64,000 nt of DNA from Globodera rostochiensis (Eukaryota; Nematoda; Chromadorea; Rhabditida; Heteroderidae): positions 1,597,214 through 1,661,213 of the forward strand of contig JAEVLN010000003.1 of the NCBI GenBank assembly GCA_018350325.1, read 5' to 3'. The notes under the pieces are model-generated. The model had not been told where the DNA came from. It did not search any database and saw only the letters and a program-made list of their open reading frames with translations. Below, piece by piece: positions 34,701-49,700 of this stretch (within the stretch, counting starts at the first letter, position 1; the number at the start of each line of letters is the position of its first letter). The position numbers and the translations under genes were made by a program.

Positions 34701-37700
34701 TCGATCAGAAAGGCGTTGATATTGTAGCCCGGGTTGAACATCACCTGCCGTGCCGATTATTGTTCGAATTTCGTCTTGAACAAAACAAAAAGACCTGTCC
34801 TTCGCCAACCAAATAACGCATAATCATTCGCAAATGAAAGTCGTAGACGAAAGAGTGCACGTGGCACTGGCGGATCAACTCATTCTTGGCCTGTTCCAAC
34901 AATCGAACGGAGTGAACATTGTCTTCCAAGCGAGCGCAATTTTTCTAAAAGTTTAAAAATATTATAAACAAAAAAGACGCATTCGAACTTTGCACTTAAA
35001 TTGATATTGATCAGAATAAATAAATTAATATTGATCAGAATGAATAAATTGATATTGATCAGAATGAATTTGTTCACCCTTTGCTGTTGGTTAGACCGCA
35101 GGTGTTCATCCAATTGGGGTGCGGCATGAAAGGCGAAAATTCGAAGACAGAAGAACGGCTGCATAAAGGAAAGTTGGACGAACAAAATGCCGCCGTCGAG
35201 TGCCTTGTAAAGCCACACTTCGGGAATAAGGGTTTCTGTTGATGGCTGAGTCGGTTTGCCCTTTTGGTGAGGGTGTGAAGCATTTTGTTGTTGTTGTTGG
35301 TGATGATGCTTTCCCGTCTGAACGTGCTTCTGTTGATGGCCCACAGTAGATGATGACATGCTGCCAACACTTCCACTGCTCAAATGTTGTTCAAATTGGT
35401 GGTGGTGCTGTTGTTGAACCAGGCCACATGTTGGCCCCACGATCGGTTGTGGAGAATTCGTCGCCCGACTGATTCCGTTTCGATAGTTTAGGTAATTAGC
35501 TGTTTATGGCATATGAACACTCACTCAATGTGGACAATTTGCAACCCAATCGAGCGCAAATAGGACAAGTAGTCCTCGATGAGCAACTGCTGTATCCGCA
35601 GCACACACGGCTCCTCTTCCGGATCCATGGGATAACGACGGCAGGACATGGCGGAGACTGATGCATCAGCCGAGGGTGGAAATTGGCTAAAATTCAACGG
35701 ATCGGCTCATTCGAAACAGAACGACATGGAATCACGCGCACCCGAGTGCCTTTGCCGCGCCTTCTTGCTTTTTCCGAATTGAATGTGCAGCAACCGCATT
35801 GCCGTGCTTATCCAAACATGCCGTTGCCGTACCAACAACACCGGGCTCTGTTCGGACGACATCAGTCGTTTCCACCGCTGCAGCCCCCGTGCGAATGGCG
35901 GCTACCCGACGCCGCCAACTCGGGAACAGTAAAAGCGGAGACATCACAAAATGCACCTGAAGAACTTTGTTTAAAGCTTTTCAGTTATTATGTCGCCCAC
36001 CTCGTGACTTCGACCAACCAGCTGAGCGAGTACTTCTTCCGGTAATGAAGGGTCTACTGCCGTTGCTGTCTCCTGGGTCCACCTTGGCTGTCGTCTCTCC
36101 GGTTTTTGCTCTGAAGTTTCCATTCTCAATGCGTTATGCACTTCCGTGAACAGTCGATGATCATTCAGCATCGACCGGACGTCCTCCCGAAGGGCCAGCA
36201 TTTGCTGGGTTTGATCCTCAAATACCCACGGACTGATGCCCTTGGCAACGAATGCTGGGTCCGCAAAACGGTAAAGCTTCAGCAACAATTGGGCGTAAAT
36301 TCGGGGGATGTTGGAGAAGTCGGGGGTGGTCAGCGAGTCCACGGGATAATCGTTGTTGACCAACGTTTCCGGGTCCATCCACGTCAATAGCCTTAACTCC
36401 TCCAATCAAAATTAACCATCACCGAAGCTTCCAGCACCCGAGACAAATTAAAAGCAGAAACTACCAAATGCTTTCAAAGTAAAGATTTGAAATTTTTTTT
36501 TAAATTCTAAAATTAAGCAGCAAAAACAATTGAAGCACTTGAGTTTATTGCCTTACATGTACGAGTTGAGCCGCGCATCGGCACTCTTCAAAGTTGACAA
36601 ATGCGTTATGCCCATTTTATGGAGACCAATTTCACGCAACAACCTTTGTTTGCATTCCGATTGAGCTACGAATTCTGCGAAAAGCGTCCAGTAACTCACC
36701 GTGATCGGGCATTGTGCCATAAGGTGCAACGTTCAACGATTTCTCGAGCCTTTGCCACCACATCGTTGGTGTAATTGTACAAAAACAAGTTAATTGTCTC
36801 CCCTCTGACCAAAAGATACAAAAGGCGTTGGCGAGGAATAAACGGCTTCGTGCAGGGCAGAAATTTGCTGAGGCTGACTGAAAGTTCAAAAACCAAGGCT
36901 TTTTAGAACTCGGAAATTTGTTAAAAACTCGAAATTGAAAATATGGAAGAAAAACAACGACAGCCAATAGCGGTTGAAAGTTAACCAAAGATGAAAGACA
37001 AGTTCAAGCAGTGCGCAACGACAGAGGCAAAGCTGTACTACTGAACAACAACCAAACTTACTCCTCGAGCTCAGTGTGGTGGCTGAGTTTGCAGCTGCCG
37101 CAGTTGTCGTGTTGGCCGGCATCATCAGCGCGGAAGGGTCCACGCCGCTGACGGGTGCCGTGGCCCGATTGCGCCAGCAGCCCAAGGAGGACACGCAGGA
37201 CATCCGCCGCGCGAACATTTGCATTGGCTCGTGGGAGCTCCGCCAAATGCGCATTTCCTCCTCCTCTTCGTCCATCTCCAGGCTGTCCAGCGGATGAACG
37301 CGCTGTGCGCTGATACGACCGGTGACCGCCGAACTTTTGCGCGAGTCGGCAACGACAACGTCGTGACATTGGGCAGAACTGCCGCCACCAACTTAGAGAC
37401 AAATCACGTCACAAAACAGGGAATAGGCGAAAGGAGAACAACACATTCCGCTGATGCGGGGAAAGCATCCAATCTTTTCAACTTCAACAAAATCCATGGC
37501 ATCCATTCGGAAATGCCATTTGGAGAGCAACAAGCAGCACATCACCACCACAAAACAACTTATAAATAGCAGAAAGCACACACAACGCGCAAATGAATGA
37601 ATACAGAAAATACTCAAGAAGAATGAAACGAAACCTTTAGAGTTTGTAATTTCATTCAAACGTAACAAAATCAAAGGTAAGTCTTGGCAGAATGGGGGGG

Positions 37701-40700
37701 GGGGGGTCGGCCATAAATCCTTTTTAAAAAAAAGGTTTCTTTAAAAATTTAATCGTTCGGATTTGGGGTCTGAAGCCTCCTGCTGAGCGCCCTGCCCAAT
37801 CTCTATCAACCTAACATGCACAAATATCAGTTGTAAACGCAATATCGTACTGTATTGTATTGTAATATACTGTATTGTACTGTACTGTATTGTATTGTAT
37901 TGTATTGTATTAACTCACTTTGCGTGTGATCTGCAAACTTCGCAATGCTTGCAGAATGGGCCGGAGAGTCATGGGCCATGCGAAGAGTGTCCTGGCTGAT
38001 TTGCTCGTTGAACGCGATCAAAACCAATTCCGGAGGCTCTGCACCTTTGGAGACGACATTCACTAAGCGTCCGAGGTCACGCTTGGTAAAGATATTATTG
38101 ACAATGAGAAACTACATGTTCAAAATAGCGTCCAGGTTAAACGAATCAGTCGATACTTCGGTTGGGTCGTCCAGAAGGGAGGAGAAAGAGTTCAGCGTCT
38201 GCAGGAAGTGCCGTCGGGGATGTGCCGTCTCCACAACGGGCGCATTTCGGCAGACCACCAATCGTTCATTCTTCAACAGCACAGCCAACTTTTGCTCAAC
38301 CACTTGTACGATCTAAAATTAACCGCTGATGTGAATTGTGGCAATTTGAAATCAATGAAAAAGTATTTTAAAAAACCTTTTTAACGGATGTGTCGGAATC
38401 CAAACGAAATTGGAACTTCCGAATGGAATGGCTCATTTCCGGCGACCCTTTCGTCTCGTTGATCACATGCCCAAACCATACATCGGCGACTGCTACAAAA
38501 TCTGCACGAAGCAGCTCTCCTGGGGCTTGTTCATGTTCAAGTGATTGAAGATGCTGAAGCTGTTGTTGTTGCTGGTGGTGTTGATCATCCCCCATGAATA
38601 GAATTGGCGATTGGAGTTGTCGCTGGTGTCTTCCCATTAATGGCATTGTGACCGGATTTCGTTCAGATCGGCTGGCAACTGAAATGAGCAACTTCCTTTA
38701 CAAAGCTGACTCCCCCCCCCCACCAACTGACCGCCCACTGGATCAGCTCCCATTTTCTGTTGTTGTTGTTGTTGTCCAAATGGCTTCACCGGAGAATGAT
38801 TTGATGCCGAAGAACCGACGGCGGTTGTTAAAATTGGTGACACAAATCCGTCGGCATTTGGAGGACCGGTGGCACTTTGCGCGGATTGAGGTTTTGGCAA
38901 TTCAGAAGAAGAATAAGGCTTCAGACCGGCCGCAGAGTTTGAGTTTTGATGATGAACACCGGACGAGTGTTGGGCAGAAGGAATGGGAGGGGTGGTGTTG
39001 CTGATGCTGAACGAGCCGGCCTTGGAACGGATCGGCGAAAGTGCAGCTTCGAACAAAGGCATCGACAAAAGGCCAAATTCGGTGACCAAATCACAAATCG
39101 CCTGAAGACATGGAAAAATCGAACTCCAAAAAAACATTCAATCGACCTGATGGACACACATTCTCAGCCGATTCTCCAACTCGTCCACGCCAACATTTCC
39201 ATTTTGCCACATGTTGAACTGGAACAAGGCGCATGTGTCTAAATTTGGATTGTTTTTTTTACCAAATTGGCATTTCTTTTACTCGGCATCGGCTGCACTT
39301 CAGGCCCAACGTGGTTCACTCGTATGCATTTGCTCATTTCGTTCATCCGCGAAACTTTTTGAATGGGGTCGCTCGTGTCGCCACCTCTCAACAAAATCAA
39401 ACGGCCATCCGCGTCCAGCCGACCCTCATCAACGTGATCCATCAGACGGCCTCGCCAATCCACCAATCTTACCTCCAGACATGCAATCCCTCAAATTCAA
39501 AGAGTTCATAATCGGTCTCTCATTATTCCATTCAATCTTCACCAACCGGTGTCTCTTTTGCCTTCCCCGGGGGGTTTGTTGACCAAATAGAAAGTGGGCG
39601 AGTAGCCAGCGGGATTTGATTGCGTATTTGGCACCGTGAAAGGCACAAAGGTGTGCTGTAACTGTACGAAAGAATTCCTCGTCAAATGCCTGGGAGTGAA
39701 TGTCCTCCTAACCGATTCCCTGCCCTCCATGGACCCTTTCGTCGTCCACTGATGATGATAATGATGATGATGTTCGAGCGTTGGTGTGCCGGCCAAAGAT
39801 AATGCTCTCGAAGTCCCGGTTCCACCTCCACTGAAGTAATGCACCCCAGTGGTTGATGCACTGCCCGAGTATTTGCCGCGGTGGAGGGCGGCCCCACTCT
39901 GTTCACGGAACTTTGGTCTTAACAACCAAAAGAAATTGGCTATTTGCAATTTGATTTTTACGAAATGCAAAAGGTGAGCATCTGTTGGCTTAAATAATAT
40001 TTCACTGAGCCCAAATGGTGCCGTGCCAATTGGGGAACAGTAAAAAAGAAGACAGCATTTGGATTGTCCGGCTCACGTTGAATGAACTAAACAAATTCCG
40101 AAGAGTCAAAATCCTAAAAATGCCCCCGGGGGGGGGGGGGGGTGCGCACTTTGATATCGCTCCACTCCAGACGAATGTGCGCATTCTTCAACAGTGCATT
40201 TTGAATCTCCTCTTCGGATAAAAAATGGGATTGATCACTTTTTGGACTATTTATTGTACCGAGAGTGCGCGAATTGAGTCGCCGTTGGAGCACATTCATT
40301 AGCTGTTCCGTAATCTCTTCCCCGGGGGGACGCACTCCGTGCACGGCGAGAAGAATACAATTATGACTGCGTTTTCGCACTTCCTCTTCCCAATCCTTCG
40401 GTAACAAAGAAAGTCCAACTTATTTCTTAGAAAACAAAACCCCTACGGCGCAATTCCCTCCGGGAATATTTCCCAGTATCGATTCCTCGGTGGCGTGCAG
40501 ACGCAAATACACAACGTTCCCATTTCGCTCTTTGTAGACGTACATATTGGACCGATTGCGTACCGCCAAACCTTCCAGGCCAAGTCGAAGCGCTTTAAAC
40601 CCTGCGAAGAAAGAATGTTTTTTGGGGGGGGGGGGGTACACATTTCTTATCTTCCAATTGTATAAAGCAAAACCAACCGATGTCATTGCCACCACTAAAA

Positions 40701-43700
40701 GTGCGGGACGGTTGCAGCCGTGGATGGATGGCGAACCAGTGGTGCCACACCATTTCGCACGCAAAATGGCCCGGACGGAATTTGCAGCGGACCAATTCAT
40801 TGAGCGCACCCACCGAATGGTCGCCCTCCTCATCCGAATCTGTCAAAATGCAGTTTTGTGAGAGATTGTCGTCGTTCGTTTTCGAGTTCATTCCAATCTC
40901 ACAGGTCAGACTGTTGTCTCGCACATGGCTAACGACCGTTGAAGGCATCGGAGCTGTCGCCGTCCTTTCGCCCCCCTCCATTAGCAGCGAGGACGAGCTT
41001 TGTAGCGCCAATCTTGCTGACACTGCCCGCGTCAATGCCTCCCCGGGCACCGGGCGGGTGGCCGTGCCAATGCCCGCCGGGTCCAAACTTCCCATTGACC
41101 TCAGCCCGTACGATGATTTTAGTTGCGGGGCAAAATCGTGGTCGACGAGCAGCTGGTCGCACTCTTCCGTCTGATGCATCCGTTCAAGCAACACTTCCTG
41201 ATTAACCAGCCGGATTTGCTCCTCGACGAGGCGACACGCACTCTCAAAAAGCTGATCATGCAACAGAAAAGACCTTAAAAATTGTGTAAATGATTGGACA
41301 GGCCACGGGGTTTACTGTTCTGACCTTTGACAGAAGAAAATGTTGACGGACAATCCGCTTTCAGAGCCCGCCGCCGCTCCTCTCCCGGCCTCAACCTGCA
41401 CGATCAACCAAAAGTCGTGCAACAACTGTCGACGCTTGAGCAAATTACTGCGACTTCCCAACAAATTATCCACACTCGATTCCTCCGCAACGTGTCCAGA
41501 ATGATGACGATGCTGATGATTATGATGATTATGTTGATTTCCCAAAATAATGTGCATCGGGGGAATTCGTTGGGAGAACGGGTCGTACTCAGATGAATCG
41601 TTCAATCTGAGAAATCACAAAAACTTGGCGTTTTTTTTACCCATTCGTTTCTTACGGCATCGTCAGTTCCGCGATAGTGCCATCGTCGGCTGTAGTGCTG
41701 CTGTTGCAGAAGCCTTCCCCCTGCTCTTCCCTCTCCTCATCTTCCTCCTCCTCCTCCTCGTCCTCCCCTTCTTCTTCTTCTTCTTCGTAATAATCCAAAT
41801 CAGCTTCTCCTCCTTCAGCTGTGTGTCCAATCGGAGCATTCCCCGCCAAAATGAAGGCCACCTGACAAATGAGAAAGGTTTTATCGGTGGTCGAATAACC
41901 AAAAAAAACCGTTTTCTCATTTTTTTAAAAAATATCAGAAATTGGGAATGGAGAATAATATTTAATCCCGTCTTTATTCTCGAACACGTCACCTCTCCGT
42001 CCGCCAGTGGGTCCTGCTGCTCTTCAACTTCAATTGCGGCTTTTCCCCCAACATCTGTCAACCGTTTGAAACTGTGTCCAATTTGGCGAATCGAATCGTG
42101 CCGTGTCCGTGCGAACCTTTCAAGGTCCGCAACTCCACATGTATAAAACAACATCAGTGTGTTCTCCAACAACGAGTCGAAGTCGAACGGAAGAGCCTTA
42201 AGGCTCGAAGGGTACTCTTCCGTGGACGACGTTGGTGGCACCGACAGCTCCCGCAGGCGACAGTATTCCACCGAAAGACTGTTCAGTTTTTCACCCAACC
42301 GCCGTAGTCCATCCTCTGGCTCCGCAACCAACACCAACTCCTTCGATGTCATGTCAAACCGAGCCAATGTCTGTTCAGTGGCATGACCCTAAAAATTGCC
42401 CAGATTAAATATTTTGTTTTCATAATTTCACATTGGATGATCCCGTCGACCCCTCCACCTCGTCACGAATCTGAATTATCGTTTCATTCACCACAATCAT
42501 TGCCGGTGCCTGCCGAGAACGGCATTCTTACCACGCCTGCGACGCCAAGCAATGTGCCAAATTGAACATCTTCCCTGCTTTCGAAAGACCTGGACGTGAT
42601 CAGTACATGCTCTATGTTCATCATCTTTTGCACATTCCGTTGCAATTTGCGTAGTAAACGCCGCTCTTCCGCCGGAATCTGTCGCAACAACTCCACCTTC
42701 CGCTCGAACAGTTCGTCTCCAGACTGTTTCTGCTGCTGTTGTTTCAAATGAGAAAGCCATTCCGATCCGTCACTTCCACCAAAAATATCTTCCAAAATTC
42801 GTCGCCTGTCCTCCCCGGAAAAATGTTGAGGCAATTGTTGCTGCAGGGGCCAAGTTAGCACAACCATGTTTATGTGCACGCTAAGGTGGTCCAAATTGAA
42901 TTGGCCGACGGATGGGAAGAGTTGCTGCCGGAGGGAAATGTCACATCGATCCACAATTTGCTTGAGGCAATTCGGGATGAACCCGACGGGGATGCTCTCC
43001 GATTGACCGTTGTGTTCTTGCAAAGACACAGAAAACTGAAAGGATTTAAATCAAAAAATAAAGTGATCTTTGGAACCTACCTGAATGAACAGGGGCCATT
43101 TCTCTACGCTCAACAATTCCCCTGCCAAACTGCTCTTCTCACTGCCCTCCGTGCCGTACACTTCGCGCCCGAAGGGGTCCAATTCCCACGAAGCCGTCGA
43201 CTCGGAATGACAGCAATGCCTTTGAAGTGCTGAAAGCGCATGGACTAATTACTCCCGAGTAAATCGTCTATTGAACTCTTTGCCATTCAATCTTCCTTAC
43301 AATTATATTGCGCTTCGCGCTGATCGTCTTCGACTTGTTTTGCTGCTACCGACTCCATCGCATTTGTATGTCTTCGCCGACACTCCACAATCGAAGCCGC
43401 CGATGTTTCATTCCGGTTCGTTGTGTTCCGAGCCGAACTGTGTCGAGTAAAGTTTGACGCTTTTTTCGGCTCGGGCCTAGACACTTCCAGTGGTGGTGCT
43501 GTACCAAAGACGGGCGGCGATGAGAACGCTACACCGGTCATAGGGACTGTCAAAGTAAATATTACGGACAAATTGAATGTTTATAACTTTTCACGAAATC
43601 CTCAAGCCCTGGCAAGTTCATGGAGCTCAACGAGTACTCTTGCTGAGTGTGATGTTTTGGCCAATGGAAGAAGAAATCGGATAAGCCTGGGACGCGATAG

Positions 43701-46700
43701 AAGCTGTGGCGTTGGAGCAGTTGGTCGAACGCTGTACGAAAGTCGTCCAACTGAGTTCGACAGTCATGGCCTCCTCCCGGTTCCACATCGTCTCCACCGT
43801 TTTCTGCCATCACTAAAGTGTCCTCGCCACTGCTACGGTTCATCGAATTAGGCAAACTCAACGAATGGATGGCTCTAAGAACAAAAATAATTCTAAACTA
43901 TGCCCTGGACAAACCCAGGTGGCTGAGGAAACGTTTGGCCGGATGGCGAAGAGCCATTGGAAGTTGAAGACGAAGCGGGAGCCAGAGGCAATTGTCGGGT
44001 TGGAGCAGTAACAATACAAGGCTTAAGTTCCTTTTCAAACTATTGACTCAAAACCCTTTCACACTTCATCTCCTGTTCTCGCCAGAGTTGCCAAGTGTGT
44101 GCACGTGTCTCTGAGTATTTCGTTTATGGAGCCAACTTCAATTTTGGTAGGTTCACAACGATAATGCAACACATCGGCCAGCACTGGAACGGGCACAAAA
44201 AGCTCCTGGCAAAGGCACGCGTATACAGAGGACTGAATGTTTTGGCCGGATGATTTCTTCTAATGATATTGTCGAATTACAATAAAAGCCTTGGTGAACA
44301 GCTGCTGATGGAACACCTTGTCGCTGTGTTCGTAAAGGTCTACCACAGGTAAGTACATGGAGATCAGTGCGGAGTAGTCAGTCTCCAGCAAAACTTAAAG
44401 AAACGGACCATTCTTTTCGAATTTATCGGCCACTACGAAAATGCCGAGAATCTCTCTGACCCGCATTTGCTGCTGCATAGCATCCGCTGAGGAAGAAAAT
44501 GTCCAAGTTAGGCTCTTCATTCAATGATGGTGATTGTCCGTCTTTCCCACATTTTGCACTTTCTTTCCCCATTCTTCCAATCCCAAAATCCTCCACTTTC
44601 CACCTCGTCTTCGTACCACCACACTCCACAAAATTCCGTGCCATTCGAGGTTTATCGCATAGAAATGCCATCACGGGAAATGTTTTTGTTGTTTTCTTCA
44701 TCATCTGGCGACACATCCGCGCATCTTTGGCAATCACGTACACCAAAAGGCACCAATTGTTCAGCCGTTTTGCATAGACGCGCAACGAACGCGCGGCTGG
44801 CGTTTTGGTGCTTTTGAACTGATTCATGGAGAGGGGGGCGGCGCCTTGGTGATAAAACTGCGAGAAGGCAGTGACGGAGGTCGGGGCAGATAATTTCTTA
44901 CGGAGTTCACTAAAATTGCTGTGAATCTAACACATTTTAACGGACTTTGTTACCATTCGTCACTGTTCGGCGGGCCTAGCAGAAATCCTGCACTGGGAGT
45001 ATGTGCCATTCGCTGGTGATGTTCTTCCCGTCGCTGTTGTGCTGTTGCCACATTTACGGTGGACGCCGAGGCCAGTCTTTGAGAATGAGGGGGTCTATTG
45101 CTCGTCGACGCTTTTTCAATTCCATTCGTAGGCGTAAATCCTTTCGTATGACGAAGAAGCGGTTTCAATCGGCCCTGCTCATCGCACAGCAATGGCACAG
45201 ATGTTGAACGCTGGTTGAGTTGCTGCTGTAGCAGGAATGACTGGTCGTCCACATTCGGCAGCGTCGTTGGTGCACCACGCTCATTGGACGATTCGTGGAA
45301 ATCGGCGGGAGCAGGGCCTGCTTCAGCCCAAATTGGAAAAGTTGCCGCAGGGACTTTGTCCAAAACAATGCCGGAAGGCGTTTGTGAAATTTCGAATCCA
45401 TCGGACAATTCATCTTCATCAGAATTGCACTGCTCCAACTCGGAAATTATCGAAGTGACCAGGGCTTCATCAGAAACTTCAATACAAACGTCACAAAACT
45501 CGCTCAACTCTCGTTGGAGTCCTTTGAACAGAAACGACAGTCTCGTCAAACTGTGAGGATCGCCATCCGCTAAAACATTGTCAAAAAAATAGTTTTAAAA
45601 TTAATATTTAAACCTGGGGCTCAAAATAGCAATTTATTAGCACTCAATCTGTGGTACTAGTTCCAAAAAATATTGTTATTCAAAAAGGGATTAAATAACT
45701 AGTTTATGTTCCACGACGGTACGTTTAAATCATCACCCTCCACCTACCGTATCCCATCGCTGGGAGCATCATCAAATGTCGTTGTGTAGCGTGTCGGAGA
45801 AGTGTATTAAGATCGAACGGATCGGTCATAAATTGGACAAAAAAGTCCGGTGATGAATGGCATTTTGTGCCCTCTCTGTCCTTAGCCGTCTCCAACAAAA
45901 AAGGCTTGTCCACCCAAAGTCGCGAATTGCAAACGCCCATCAGCTGATCGAAGGTGAACAGAGTGCGGATGAGGAGGTCATTCTCCCGCAGCAACTGCAC
46001 CAAAGGGAACAACAAAGCGTTGATCACAACGACTAAAGTGCCAGTTCTGTCATTGTCCATTTCCCATATCGAAGTGTGGTGTCGAAGGGGCGACGAATGA
46101 GGAGAAAGCGAATGGTGCAAATGGAGAAAAAGAATCTCACTAATCCCAGCGCATTCATCGATAGTGATATTCTGTTCTCCACTTGAGCCATGCTTCCTCT
46201 TGCAAGCAATACAATAATTTAGTTTTGGTTCAAGCAATTTCAATTTTTGGAATAATAACAGCAAAGAATAGTAATGGTTTGGCCATAAATATCAGAGGGA
46301 AGGAAGGCGAGAGGGGGAGGGGCGACGGTGGTTGGCCGGGAGTAATATTTAAAGGGGGGGGGGGTAGAGTGGATGAGCAATCATCGATAGGACGGCGGAA
46401 AGCTTTTTTTGCCAATTGAGGAAAGGGGGACTCTAACACTTCGCCTTATCATCCACCGCCGTCCGTCCGACTGTTTGGATTCTGTCAATCCAAGTGTTTT
46501 TGTACAAGGGGGGGGGGGGGGGAGTGACAAATCAAATGATATTTGCGGTTGGTTGGAGTGACAGGGTTTTGTTTCTGTTGCAGGCAATTTTCGCGAAATG
46601 TTTGTGTGTCACACCAAGGCATGGAATTCTGGTGAGTTTGACCGGGTGAGTGTTGGAAAGATGGATGGAAATGGCGAGGAACAAAATGAGTCAGAATGAG

Positions 46701-49700
46701 AGCGGCTGAAAGAGCGGAGGAGGGGGGGCATTGAGTGAGATAAGGATCTGTTTAGCGGAGAGGGTAAATTACACTCACTCACGTCGAGATGAAAAAGAGG
46801 TGCAAGACGCTGAAGAAAACGCGGACCGGATGAGGGGGGGGGGAGGAAATGAATGAAGAAAATACGTGAACGATAAAGGCGGGCGCCCTTACATTAGAGT
46901 GCAAGAGCATCCATCCTATGGATGACCAAAAATTGGCCACCGGCCGGCGGAAGAATGGGTGGAGGATGCAATTGGTGGTATTGAATGGGAATTCATGAGA
47001 GATAAGACCAGCTTTGCAAATATTTATTCGATTGCCCGACGATCCGTTTGATGTTAGAATGTTGGGAGGATCGCTTTGTAATGGGCGGGGGGGGGGGGGG
47101 AGGGGGGGGGGGGGGGGGGGGGTTACTAATCTGATGATTTTGGCCACATAAAAAACCATTGAAAGGAATGAATGGGGGGGGGGGGGGGGGAGAAGAGATG
47201 AGACGTGTCAGGGGAGGGGAAGGACCAATGGAAATGGACAAATGAATGGAGGGATGGTTGGACGGGGTGGGTGGAGGATCCCCCCCCCCCCCATCTATGT
47301 CTTTCACATTCTATTCGTCCATCCCAGCTTTTCCTTCCTCACAAGCAGAATGGAAAGGTATTCGTTTCATTCAAGATCGTAGAGCAATCGTCGAGAGTAT
47401 GGAATGCGTCTCACAATCAGTAGACGAAGTGAAAGGAGGAATAAAAACAAGAAAAACGAGAGAGCAGGAAAGGGGAAAGAATGCTGAAGAGAGGGATGAA
47501 CGTAAAAAAAGCGAGTTCCGAACAACAACCATCAAAAACTGCCGGAAGTTTTATTATTCGATGCAAATATCCCCTTAAGGGATAGGATTATGATGACTAC
47601 GAATTGTACACGGACAAATGGAACGAAAACAAAATACTGAACAGTCACAGTCTGATTTGTAAGGACAAGCAAATAGCCGGAAGGAACCTGTCCCGCCCCC
47701 GCCCTAAAGGTACAATATAAATCATACATTTACTAGTAATTGAATGAGGGTTATTTATTTTACAACTTTTTTTTCTATTACACTTTTTGTACAAAGATTT
47801 GGAGAAGTGAGCGAAACGCTTTCCTGTTCATCGCTTTACCATTACCACAATTTTTCTTCTAAAATACGGACAGATGAAAGTCCATTTTATTCCTCTCATT
47901 CATTCACACCAATAATGAAATGTGGCGATAGTCGAGTTGGTTGGTTGGCTGGCGCATGGAGGGTAAACGGGCGGGAGATGGAGGGGGGAGGGAGGGAAGG
48001 AGAGAGGGAGGGAGGGAAGGAGGGAGGGAAGGAGAGAGGGAGGGAGGGAGGGAGGGAGGGAGGGAGGGAAGGAGAGAGGGAGGGAGGGAAGGAGGGAGGG
48101 AAGGAGAGAGGGAGGGAGGGAGGGAGGGAGGGAGGGAGGGAGGGAAGGAGAGAGGGAGGGAGGGAAGGAGAGAGGGAGGGAGGGAAGGAGAGAGGGAGGG
48201 AGGGAAGGAGAGAGGGAGGGAGGGAAGGAGAGAGGGAGGGAGGGAAGGAGAGAGGGAGGGAGGGAAGGAGGGAGGGAAGGAGAGAGGGAGGGAGGGAAGG
48301 AGAGAGGGAGGGAGGGAAGGAGAGAGGGAGGGAGGGAAGGAGAGAGGGAGGGAGGGAGGGAAGGAGAGAGGGAGGGAGGGAGGGAAGGAGAGAGGGAGGG
48401 AGGGAATGGTTGGAATGATTGAGGGAGAGATTGTGGGAAGGGAAGGGAGAGGGCAACGATGGCGGATGGATGCAAAATGATGAAAGGGAAGAAGACAAAT
48501 ATGGGCGGTCGTCCACACGTTCTCGGGACAGAAGGCTGGCGAATGTAATGCAGTAACAAATTGTTGTCGGGAGACAGCGCCCCAACAGAGAGGCGATGGG
48601 ATTATTAGCGAAGGAAAAGGACGATGCGGGGCTTAGGGAGGGGGGGGGGAAGCTGAACAAGCAAAACACCGCGGGATGGACGGACGAAAGAGGCAGATTT
48701 AGACTTGCCGTTGCATGTGTGAAGGATGTGGTAAAGTCCTCAATTGGTCGTTAAGACCGTTTGCCGCCTCAACCCAAAGAAGGGAAATGAGAATGAGCGG
48801 AACAGGCAAAATCTACTCAAATCCGGGAAATACCCCAAGTAGAATTCAAACCTAGAGAGAGAAGAATTGTAAGAAATGGAAAAGAACGTGTCGGACTTCA
48901 AAACAACCCCAAAAAGCAACAAATAAATAAAATATAAATGGCTAAAATGTCGGTTTTCGGTCTGATCGACCAAACTGTCGCATTCAACGGAAAACTCAAC
49001 AAGATAAGTCCAATCTTTCTTGCCCGCCCCTTTTTTGATTTGACTCACTTCATTCCGCGATCGTTCCATGCCTCCTCCCATTCCTTCATCTACGGTCGGT
49101 TCGCTCCACACTTCCGTGACCATCTGTGCATTTATCGTCGCATTGCTTCTACCGCTGTCGCTGGTCTGCTGCAGAGTACCCGACCTGCTTGATTCGATTG
49201 TGCCAAAATTTTCGTCCCCATTTGTGTTATCGTTGTTGTTGTTGACCAATTGGTTCATGTCGTTCTCCAACTCATTCTGCAAACTCCTACAAAACAAAAA
49301 ATCACAATAAACACCGGTGTTCGGGTTTGCAATCCTCCCAACCTTAGTTAAAAGCCATATAAAATGAACATTTTTATGCTAAATGAAAAAATCTGTTCAC
49401 CTCGGCCGTCTCAAAGACGCGTTCATTGCCGTACCAAAATGCAGTTGCTCGCCTCCTCCATTTTCAACAATTGTCGGCCCAAACAACACGCACTGCTCCA
49501 ACACTGGCAACTGACTATCAATCTCCAATTTTTGCGCGGGAACTTGTCGAATAAGCTTGAAATTTAAATGATATGGAGTTTTGTTTCAATGCCTTACATT
49601 AAGTTTCTGAAAGAAATCACATACCGTAATAATTCCATTTCGAGAATAAGCGAGTTGAAAGCCCTGGTTAAGTCGAAGTCTGAACAACAGTCGCCGGTTT

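Noticed and set aside
47744..48669. Four ORFs of 179-257 aa
   Set aside because: They come from the 20-bp purine minisatellite within SZT2; no coding features.
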